A stretch of 64,000 nucleotides of DNA from Microbacterium lacticum (lineage in GTDB: Bacteria > Actinomycetota > Actinomycetes > Actinomycetales > Microbacteriaceae), in assembly GCF_006716815.1 (NCBI RefSeq), contig NZ_VFPS01000001.1:1054001-1118000 (forward strand), in the 5' to 3' direction. Position numbers and translations under genes: made by a program. A model generated the notes under the pieces. That model saw only the letters and a list, made by a program, of their open reading frames with translations. It was not told where the DNA came from and did no database searches. Positions 57,983 through 64,000 of the stretch are shown here, piece by piece. How positions within the stretch are numbered: the first letter of the stretch is position 1; each line of letters starts with the position of its first letter.

Positions 57983-58873
57983 TCAGGCCGCGGTTGCGGT
58001 CTGGGCGTAGTAGGCGGCCCGGGTCTCGGCGGGGGTGCGGTAGCCGAGGGTGGAGTGCAGCCGGCGGCGGTTGTAGAACACCTCTATGTACTGCATCACG
58101 GCGAATCTCGCTCGCCGCCGGGTCGCGAAGGACTGCCGGTAGTACATCTCGTTCTTGAGCATCGAGAACCACGATTCGGCGACCGAGTTGTCCCAGCACA
58201 CCCCGGTCCTTCCCACCGACAACCGCACCCCGAAACGGCCCGCGAGCTTGGCGTACTCGTCAGAGGTGTACTGGCTTCCGCGGTCCGAGTGGAACAGAGC
58301 GCCCGACTCGATGCGCCCGTGGGTATGGGCCATCGTGAGGGCGTCGCCGATCAGCTCGGTGCGCATGTGCTCAGCCATCGACCAGCCCACGACCTCACGG
58401 TTGAACAGGTCGATCACCGTCGCCAGATACAGCCACCCTTCCCCGGTGCGCAGGTAGGTGATGTCGCCGACGAAGCGGACCCCGGGCCGGTCGGCGGTGA
58501 AGTCCCGCTTGAGCAGATCGGGGCGGGTCACCACGTCGTCGGCGGGGATCGTGGTGCGCTTCTTGGAGCGGGGCTGGATCCCGAAGATCCCCGCCTCCCG
58601 CATGATCTTGCGGACCAGACCCTCCGACGCGGCGATCCCGCGGCGAGACAATTCGGCGAGCACCCGCCGGAACCCGTTCACCCCGTGCGAGTCGTCGTGG
58701 ATCTGCGTGATCACACCAGACAGCCACACCCTCCGCGCCGTGGTCGGCGGGATCGTGTCCCGCCGCTTCGCCCACGCGTAGTAGCCGGCGCGTGAGACGC
58801 TGAGCAGGCGCGCCATCAGCTCGATCGTGAAGGTGGCCTTCTCCGCGTGCATCAGCGTGAACTTCTCGCTCAC
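57983..58873 (-). CDS. IS3 OrfB transposase (second IS3)
   Basis: 296 residues: LLSVSRAGYYAW, rve core with FVGDITYLRTG, HSDRGSQYTS and Glu in NSVAESWFSMLKNE, and the end RRRLHSTLGYRTPAE. Overlaps OrfA by 4 bp (ATGA type). Intact. Confidence 0.93.
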   Translation of the reverse strand: MSEKFTLMHAEKATFTIELMARLLSVSRAGYYAWAKRRDTIPPTTARRVWLSGVITQIHDDSHGVNGFRRVLAELSRRGIAASEGLVRKIMREAGIFGIQPRSKKRTTIPADDVVTRPDLLKRDFTADRPGVRFVGDITYLRTGEGWLYLATVIDLFNREVVGWSMAEHMRTELIGDALTMAHTHGRIESGALFHSDRGSQYTSDEYAKLAGRFGVRLSVGRTGVCWDNSVAESWFSMLKNEMYYRQSFATRRRARFAVMQYIEVFYNRRRLHSTLGYRTPAETRAAYYAQTATAA

Positions 58874-59160
58874 CGCTGCTCCTTCGCGAAGAAGGCCGCG
58901 GCTTTTTTCAAGAACGCGTTCTCCTCCGCGAGCCGCCGGTTCTCCGCTTCCAACCGTGCGATCCGCGCGGCCTCCACCGGTGGCGGCGCCGTCTCCGGGT
59001 CGGGGTGCTGGGCCCGATACGCCTTCACCCAGTACCCGAGCGAGCTCTCGTTGATCTCCAACTCCCGCGCGACCTGCGCGATCGGGCGGCCGCCCTGCAC
59101 GACGAGCTGGACCGCGTCGGCCTTGAACTCCTCAGTGAACTTCCTGCGATTCGTAGACAT
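58870..59160 (-). CDS. IS3 OrfA (second IS3)
   Basis: 96 residues: HTH (FKADAVQLVVQGGRPIAQVA, NESSLGYWVK) and coiled coil (IARLEAENRRLAEENAFLKK). Confidence 0.92.
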   Translation of the reverse strand: MSTNRRKFTEEFKADAVQLVVQGGRPIAQVARELEINESSLGYWVKAYRAQHPDPETAPPPVEAARIARLEAENRRLAEENAFLKKAAAFFAKEQR

Positions 59161-59214
59161 CTCTGCCTGTCGTTCCTTCCTGGTAACGACCGTCTACAAG
59201 AAGTGTCACACCCC

Positions 59215-59641
59215 AATGTGAGTTTCGAACAGGGGCTCGGAACTGCTCTCTTTGCGCGGCGCGGTTCTGCACGCGTCGCGCCCATTGCTCGGCCTCGGTG
59301 AGCAGGGTCTGGACGTCCTTCGAGCGGGTCTCGCCTTCACGTTCGACACCCCAGATGTAGGCGCCGTTCTGGTCGCGCACTTCGCGTTCGGCCACCCACG
59401 TCCACGAGGTCGGTACCCGCTCATCATCCGACCAGTCGGTGCCGGTGTACTGCTCTTCGATCGCGAACCGCGAGCGCGTGTTGTCTACCGGGTAGAACAC
59501 GAAATGCCCGGCTCCGAACGTCACGGGGTCTTCGTAGTTGAACTGTACGGCGCTGCCGTACTTCTGGGCGATCCGATTGAGCCCGTCGTCGAGCTTGAGC
59601 ATCGCCTCCGTGAGCCTCTCGTGCTCCTGCTCCGCGTTCAT
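59215..59641 (-). pseudogene. Hypothetical protein interrupted by IS3
   Basis: About 142 codons from ATG 59641 (MNAEQEHERLTEAMLKLDDG). Soluble alpha/beta sequence with many Trp and Arg (WTWVAEREVRDQNGAYIWG); no family recognised. Removing the IS3 and one ATGT joins ...RNSH to AVFQRRPL and a stop at 57913-57915, just 5 bp from the end of the convergent gene. In the present DNA the frame reads on into the IS for about 28 codons. Confidence 0.7.
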
Positions 59642-59846
59642 GCCGTCTCACCGCCAATCCCTGGCACGAGAGCGCGCGTAGGCTCTTCTTTCTCAGCGAA
59701 TCTCCCCGTCGGGTGACAGGCTCGTCCCGGTACGCGGACGACAGCCGCGTCAGGGCAGGCCGCGAGGACTGCGGCGGACGGAACCGGTGCGAGGAGGTCG
59801 GTGGAGCATCTCATGCCGTCAGGTGTGCGTAGGTTCCTGAAAGTGA

Positions 59847-60593
59847 GTGGTGCGACCTATCGAGTTTGCGGGCTCTTCGGACATTCGGTGGGGGTCATGG
59901 GGGGAGGATATCCCGGAGCAGGCTGGCCGAGTCGCTCTCTACGACCAGGCAGCGGGGTTCCCCGGCCGCAAGCACATCGCAACCAAGGGGCATCAGAGCC
60001 ACTACAAGCCGTCGAACCTGAAGCTGCAGTGGCAGGAGCGGGACTTCGGCAACGTGCGCAAGGTCTCGTTCGCCCGGAGCAAGTCACACGGAGCGCGGGC
60101 GCTCGCGTCGATCATTCGATACGGGTTCGGACTGAAGGAGGTTCCCGCCGTCGGGCGTGTACGGCGCTTTAGCCCGTCCGGCGGGAATCTCGGATCACCC
60201 GAGGCCGCGATCATCGTGCGCTCGGTACCGGGGGTGGACCCGGGGGTATACCACTACTTGGCGCACTCCGACACGTTCGCCTATCTGGGCGAGATCGGAC
60301 CTTCCGTCGACGAGGCGGTGCCGGACGGTGATCACGAGGTTTTGCTGGTGGCTACCGGAGCGATCGAACGGATCGCGCGAAAGTACGGGGTGCTCAGTCT
60401 TAAGATCTGCCTCCTCGACGCAGGATGCGCGCTCACACAGGTGGCGCACGCGGCTGCAGACCGCGACGTGACCATCACGACTAAGGACCACTGGAACGAC
60501 GAGACCCTCTCCTCGGTCCTGCGCAACGACAGAACGCAGCATCCGATCATGGCGGTCATGGGGATGACAGGGTTCGAAAGGAGAGAGCTGTGA
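59847..60593 (+). CDS. SagB-type nitroreductase-fold dehydrogenase, 5' end disturbed
   Basis: Up to 248 residues. From about residue 85 it follows the SagB/nitroreductase pattern: ASIIRYGFGL, VRRFSPSGGNLGSPEAAIIV (FMN-binding RRxxPSGG), PGVYHYLAHSDTFAYLG, and SLKICLLDAGCALTQVAHAA. SagB enzymes oxidise azolines to azoles in peptide natural-product maturation. Residues 8-16 are encoded by the ISL3 remnant, so the native start is lost or lies at ATG 59813 in another frame. Overlaps the next gene by GTGA. Confidence 0.65.
   Translation: MVRPIEFAGSSDIRWGSWGEDIPEQAGRVALYDQAAGFPGRKHIATKGHQSHYKPSNLKLQWQERDFGNVRKVSFARSKSHGARALASIIRYGFGLKEVPAVGRVRRFSPSGGNLGSPEAAIIVRSVPGVDPGVYHYLAHSDTFAYLGEIGPSVDEAVPDGDHEVLLVATGAIERIARKYGVLSLKICLLDAGCALTQVAHAAADRDVTITTKDHWNDETLSSVLRNDRTQHPIMAVMGMTGFERREL
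59870..59895 (+). repeat. Solo ISL3 terminal repeat
   Basis: 26 bases identical to the outer right end of the first ISL3 (GGGCTCTTCGGAC and onward), with no transposase attached. The sequence diverges immediately after. It lies in the 5' region of the SagB-like gene. A reading frame from ATG 59813 (MPSGVRRFLKVSGATYRVC, GGAG upstream) is cut at this repeat. Confidence 0.85.
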
Positions 60594-60862
60594 ACTTCTC
60601 AGACCGAGGTCGAGTGCTCGTCGAAGCGGTGGTGGACCTGGACGGGACGGATGCCGGCCCAGCTCTCCGAGGCGACTGCTCGTTCGAGGGCGACGTCGAG
60701 AACTGGGGGCCCGCAGAGGGGAAGAGCGAAGTATTGTTCGACTTCGCGTCCGTGCAGATGCTCCGTCAGGCAACGCATTTCTACGACACGCAGCGCAGCG
60801 TCACCCCGGACGAATTGGCCTCCGTGTGCGAAGCCATGTCCGCGCCGGAGTCTGGGTTGGAG
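60590..60862 (+). pseudogene. Second nitroreductase-fold protein, 5' part before IS3
   Basis: 91 codons from GTG 60590 (MNFSDRGRVLVEAVV): an N-terminal arm then HFYDTQRSVTPDELASVCEAM, typical of the nitroreductase N-terminus (R near the start of the FMN site). Cut by an IS3 after PESGLE. The 4-bp overlap with the upstream SagB-like gene indicates an operon of two paralogous oxidoreductases. Confidence 0.75.
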
Positions 60863-60929
60863 GGGGCTTGACCCCTGATCTTGGACACGCTGATTCCAGC
60901 ACGATGCTGGGGAAGCGAGAATCTGAGGG

Positions 60930-61259
60930 ATGGCAAGGAAGAACTACACGGACGAGTTCCGGCAGCGTGCGGTGGATTTGTACGAGTCCACGCCGGGCGC
61001 GACGCTGAAAGCGATCGCGGCCGATTTGGGGATCTCCCGTGGTGCGTTGAAGGAATGGGTCGACAAGCTCGGATCCGGGACCGCTGCGGCCGGTTCGGTG
61101 TCGCCGCCGGTGTCGGTGCGGTCGGAGTCGCAGGCGGCGAGGATCATCCGGTTGGAAGCCGAGTTAGCGGTCTCGAGAGCGGAGCAGGTCAAGCTCGAGA
61201 CGGAGCGGGACATCCTCCGTCAGGCGGCGAAGTATTTCGCTGCGGAGACGAACTGGTGA
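60930..61259 (+). CDS. IS3 OrfA (third IS3)
   Basis: 109 residues: HTH (FRQRAVDLYESTPGATLKAIA, SRGALKEWVDK), a Ser/Pro linker and a C-terminal coiled coil (AARIIRLEAELAVSRAEQVK). Its TGA overlaps the OrfB GTG. Confidence 0.92.
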   Translation: MARKNYTDEFRQRAVDLYESTPGATLKAIAADLGISRGALKEWVDKLGSGTAAAGSVSPPVSVRSESQAARIIRLEAELAVSRAEQVKLETERDILRQAAKYFAAETNW

Positions 61260-62176
61260 ACCGCTTCCAGTTCGTCGAGGACCACAAGGACGCCTACGGC
61301 GTGAAGCGGTTGTGTGAGGTCATCGAGATCGCCCGGTCCTCGTTCTACGCGTGGCTGGCCGCAGCCCCGGGACGGGCCGCGCGAGCCGCGGACGACGCCC
61401 GGTTGGCGGCACGGATCCGGGTGCTGCAGGACCCCGCGCAGGGTGGTGACCGCGCCTACGGGGCACCGAGGATCACTGCCGACCTCAACGACGGCGTCCC
61501 CGCCGCCGGGCGGGTGAATCATAAGCGGGTCGCTCGGGTGATGCGGGAACACGCGCTCGCGGGGATCCGACTGCGCCGCCGGGTGAAGACCACGATCCCG
61601 GACCAGTCCGGACGGAAGTTCCCCGACCTGATCGGGCGGGACTTCAGCACCGGGGAGCCGAACCGCAGGTATGTCGGCGATATCACCTACCTCCCCATCG
61701 CGGACGGCAGCAACCTGTATCTGGCGACCTGCATCGACCTCGGGTCGCGCAAGCTCGCCGGCTGGCAGGTCGCCGACCACATGCGCACCGAACTCGTCGA
61801 AGGCGCTCTCCGCGGCGCGCACCGCGACCGCGGATCGCTGGCCGGCGCAGTGTTCCACAGCGACCACGGCTCGGTCTACGCGTCGAAAGCCTACGCAGCA
61901 CTCTGCGAGCAGCTCAAGGTGACCCAGTCCATGGGCGCGGTGGGCACGAGCGCCGACAACTCGCTGGCCGAGAGCTTCAACGCCGCGCTCAAACGCGAGC
62001 TCCTCCAAGGCGCGTCGGCGTTCCCCGATCAAGCCACCGCCTACCGGGCCGTGTTCCGGTGGACGAACCGATACAACACGCGCCGACGCCACTCCGCGAT
62101 CGGCCAGATCACCCCGAACAGCTACGAGAACACCTACGCGGCCGCGAGATCAGCTACCCTCACGGAAGCGGCATAA
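61256..62176 (+). CDS. IS3 OrfB transposase (third IS3)
   Basis: 306 residues from GTG 61256 (MNRFQFVEDHKDAYGVKRL). HTH-21 region, then rve core: YVGDITYLPIADG, HSDHGSVYAS, Glu in NSLAESFNAALKRE, end RRRHSAIGQITPN. Intact. Confidence 0.93.
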   Translation: MNRFQFVEDHKDAYGVKRLCEVIEIARSSFYAWLAAAPGRAARAADDARLAARIRVLQDPAQGGDRAYGAPRITADLNDGVPAAGRVNHKRVARVMREHALAGIRLRRRVKTTIPDQSGRKFPDLIGRDFSTGEPNRRYVGDITYLPIADGSNLYLATCIDLGSRKLAGWQVADHMRTELVEGALRGAHRDRGSLAGAVFHSDHGSVYASKAYAALCEQLKVTQSMGAVGTSADNSLAESFNAALKRELLQGASAFPDQATAYRAVFRWTNRYNTRRRHSAIGQITPNSYENTYAAARSATLTEAA

Positions 62177-62218
62177 CCGAAATGACACCGTGTCCAAGAT
62201 CAGGGGTCAAGCCCCGAG

Positions 62219-62632
62219 GTTGTGGCGTTTGTGCGGGATGTCGAGGGCTTTCGGCCGGGTGTGTACCTGTGGAGCACGTCCCGGTTCGGGCTGGTCTGCG
62301 AGGCCAGCGAGGACGAGCTCGACCGCATCGAGTGGGTCCTCCAACTCGAGTTCGCGCGCAGCCCTGTCTTCGTCGCTGTCGTCGGCGACATCGGGGCCTG
62401 CGCGGATATGCACGCCTATCGGCGGATGGTCGTGAGAGCGGGGAGCATGTGCCAGGAGGGTTGGCTGGCCGCAGTCGCCCGAGGTCTCGCCGGTACAATC
62501 TTCGCTGGCATCATCCAGGGAGGGATACGCGATCTGGGGTTCGACGCGACGAGACGGAATGCGATCGTCGCGTTCTCATTCGGCCACCCCGTTCGTGTCC
62601 CTGGCTCCGCTGACGGCGGCCGTCTCGAGTGA
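62219..62632 (+). pseudogene. Second nitroreductase-fold protein, 3' part after IS3
   Basis: 137 codons continuing the frame of the gene cut at 60862: VVAFVRDVEGFRPGVYLW, then AYRRMVVRAGSMCQEGWLAA (the nitroreductase helix) and a C-terminus GFDATRRNAIVAFSFGHP. The joined protein would be 228 residues. Its last 57 bases overlap the convergent small membrane protein gene. Confidence 0.78.
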
Positions 62633-62845
62633 CTTGATACGGGACTTGATTGCGGCGAAAGCAGCCGACCACGCTGCGCCAAGCCCGGCCGCAGTCGCAC
62701 CGGCACCGGCCATCTGAGAGCCGGACTCTGCTGCGGCAGCGAAAGCGAACCAGGCTACCGCGCAGAAGACTCCGACGATGGCAACCAAGGATGCCAGCCG
62801 TAAGATGGTCCGTAGCCGTCGAGCGTCATGCGAGTTGTCGTTCAT
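62576..62845 (-). CDS. Small membrane protein, 89 residues
   Basis: Two hydrophobic segments (about residues 13-40 and 45-66) with a basic N-terminus and charged tail. GGAG lies 7 nt before the ATG at 62845. Overlaps the nitroreductase 3' end on the other strand. No family recognised; could be a holin-like or immunity-type protein, with no direct evidence. Confidence 0.55.
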   Translation of the reverse strand: MNDNSHDARRLRTILRLASLVAIVGVFCAVAWFAFAAAAESGSQMAGAGATAAGLGAAWSAAFAAIKSRIKSLETAAVSGARDTNGVAE

Positions 62846-62875
62846 TCTTGCTCCTATCGATTCGTTTTGGGTGCC

Positions 62876-63157
62876 TCATTCGCTTCGGCTGGCATCTGTG
62901 CTGTCGTCTCGAACGTGCACGTGGCTGCCCCGGGGGAGGAGATAATTGTCGTTTATCAGATCCAAGGTCTCATCGATCTGTCGGACCGTAAGATCTCGTA
63001 GTGGCGCCCCCTGCGCCCGCGCGCCAACGACCTCCAGAGCAGAAATCGAGACCTTCACTTCGACAAGCGTCTGAACCGCAGAGAGGATGAGCATCTCGAC
63101 AGAATCGTCCGGGTGGCGACCAGAGTCGGGCGTCCTCCGCGTGGATGATGGGGCCAT
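62876..63157 (-). CDS. Small hypothetical protein, 93 residues
   Basis: Residues 20-80 have a natural alternating helix/strand look (MLILSAVQTLVEVKVSISAL, TVRQIDETLDLINDNYLLP). The first 20 residues are basic and may not be translated; the internal Met at residue 22 is an alternative start. No family recognised. Same orientation as the small membrane protein 30 bp downstream. The 200 bases between it and the IS256 transposase hold no recognisable gene. Confidence 0.45.
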   Translation of the reverse strand: MAPSSTRRTPDSGRHPDDSVEMLILSAVQTLVEVKVSISALEVVGARAQGAPLRDLTVRQIDETLDLINDNYLLPRGSHVHVRDDSTDASRSE

Positions 63158-63292
63158 GATGCTAGCAAACAGTGAGGGCGCTGACGGCGCATCCCCCGTG
63201 CGGGGGACTTGCGGGCGAGCTGGAATAGGAATATGTGGAGTGCCAGCCGCCTGTCAGAAGCTGCAGATGCGAATGCGGCCGGCCGCTCGCTT

Positions 63293-64000
63293 GGGTCTGT
63301 CGGAAAGTTTGTGTGTGAGGGGTTCGGCGTGATCGGTTCGGCTTCGGTCGGACGGGAAGATGAATCACGTCATGAGCACTGAATTGAAGACAACAACTGA
63401 GCAATCCGAGACCGTCGATCTGCGAACCGGGGAGGTCCTTCCTGCGCCGCCGAATATCACCGCGGTCGCGGAGCAACTCGTGGCCGCCGCTCGTGGTCAA
63501 GGGATCGAACGGACTGGCCCGAACGGGCTGCTGACGGGACTGACCCGGCAGGTCCTGCAGTCCGCGTTGGAAGCGGAGCTGACCGAGCACCTCGGCTACG
63601 ACCCGGGCGATCGGGTCGGGAAGCACACGCCGAACAGCCGGAACGGATCCACGCCGAAGACGGTGCGGACCGAGATCGGCGATCTCACGATCTAGGTCCC
63701 GAGGGACCGGGCGGGCACGTTCGCGCCGGTGGTGGTGCCCAAGCATCAGCGCCGGATCGCGGGGTTCGACGAGGCGGTGATCTCGCTGTATGCGAAGGGC
63801 ATGACCACCGGCGATATCGCCAAGCACCACCTCTCCGATCTCTACGGATCAGACGTCTCTCGTGATCTGGTGTCGACGGTGACCGACAAGGTGCTCGGCG
63901 ACATGCAGGAATGGCAAGCCCGTCCGCTGGACGTCGTCTATCCCGTGGTTCTGATCGACGCGCTCGTGATCAAGGTCCGCGACGGGCAGGTCGCCAACCG
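63293..64000 (+). mobile_element. IS256-family insertion sequence, left part
   Basis: Begins near GGGTCTGTCGGAAAGTTTGT (about 63293), an IS256-like terminal sequence, and runs off the window. The right end is not visible, so boundaries and target duplication cannot be confirmed. Confidence 0.65.
63360..64000 (+). pseudogene. IS256 transposase with an in-frame amber codon
   Basis: Mutator-type transposase N-terminus: ALEAELTEHLGYDPGDR, NSRNGSTPKTVRTEIGDLTI, then a TAG at 63693-63695, then the same frame continues [40 protein letters not shown] and [17 protein letters not shown] (first catalytic Asp). Related transposases have Gln at the stop position, so CAG changed to TAG. The remainder is beyond the window. 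Confidence 0.85.

Larger units (their letters stand above)
57944..59214 (-). mobile_element. IS3-family insertion sequence (second)
   Basis: 1271 bp with imperfect inverted ends around TGTGTCAAGCTTCGTAGACG and TGTGACACTTCTTGTAGACG, flanked by ATGT (57940-57943 and 59215-59218). Confidence 0.82.
60863..62215 (+). mobile_element. IS3-family insertion sequence (third)
   Basis: 1353 bp. Inverted ends share GGGGCTTGACCCCTGATC and TTGGACACG; flanked by GAG at 60860-60862 and 62216-62218. Confidence 0.88.

Noticed and set aside
58903..58908. A6G slippery site for programmed frameshifting in the second IS3
   Set aside because: The run is phased AAA AAA G in the OrfA frame, not the A AAA AAG phase needed for -1 slippage; OrfA and OrfB overlap elsewhere.
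59813..60172. 123-residue protein starting before the solo ISL3 end
   Set aside because: After the repeat it is an Arg/Gly/Ala-rich shadow of the SagB frame; only the first 19 codons may be genuine.
62576..63157. Toxin-antitoxin pair
   Set aside because: Two small co-oriented ORFs, but neither shows toxin or antitoxin motifs and the spacing and sequence give no support.

Overview
The window is high-GC DNA from an actinobacterium, most likely Microbacterium or a close relative in Microbacteriaceae. This is inferred from the gene content, frequent GTG starts, recurring leaderless promoters and a DUF222-type gene, not from a database search. It has two different halves.

Bases 1 to about 33,740 are ordinary chromosome: PEP carboxylase (partial), glutamate dehydrogenase, an amino-acid antiporter, Mfd, peptidyl-tRNA hydrolase with ribosomal protein L25, 6-phosphogluconate dehydrogenase, CorA, a MacB-like ABC transporter facing a two-component system, a three-gene flavin electron-transfer operon (FMN-binding lipoprotein, ApbE, RnfD-like/ferredoxin-reductase fusion), a P-type ATPase, PRPP synthase, GlmU with an upstream tRNA-Gln, a MarR regulator and a proline iminopeptidase. 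Two spots are degraded. At 12.6-14.4 kb, pieces of four sugar-acid catabolic genes (SDR, FAH-type hydrolase, MFS transporter, hydroxyisobutyrate-dehydrogenase-like) are butted together. At 31.1-31.9 kb lies a DUF222 gene with an apparent internal deletion. Many chromosomal genes have a -10 hexamer ending exactly 6 nt before the start codon, the layout expected for leaderless mRNAs.

From about 33,740 to the right edge lies an integrated mobile element whose other end is outside the window. A large serine integrase sits at its left end, and the junction cuts an ABC-F ATPase gene in the codons of its Walker B/DEPTND motif. The element carries lsr2, a TraG/VirD4-type coupling ATPase, a large DNA methylase-helicase, several small unknown genes, a possible nuclease and a pair of SagB-type nitroreductase genes. 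It is packed with insertion sequences: two IS481 copies, one IS21, one IS110, three IS3, two ISL3 plus a solo ISL3 end, one IS1634 and a partial IS256.

Exact ends and target duplications can be read for most of these ISs. Removing an IS and one copy of its duplication restores continuous reading frames in five element genes, so the original element can largely be rebuilt from the sequence. No CRISPR array and no rRNA were seen.
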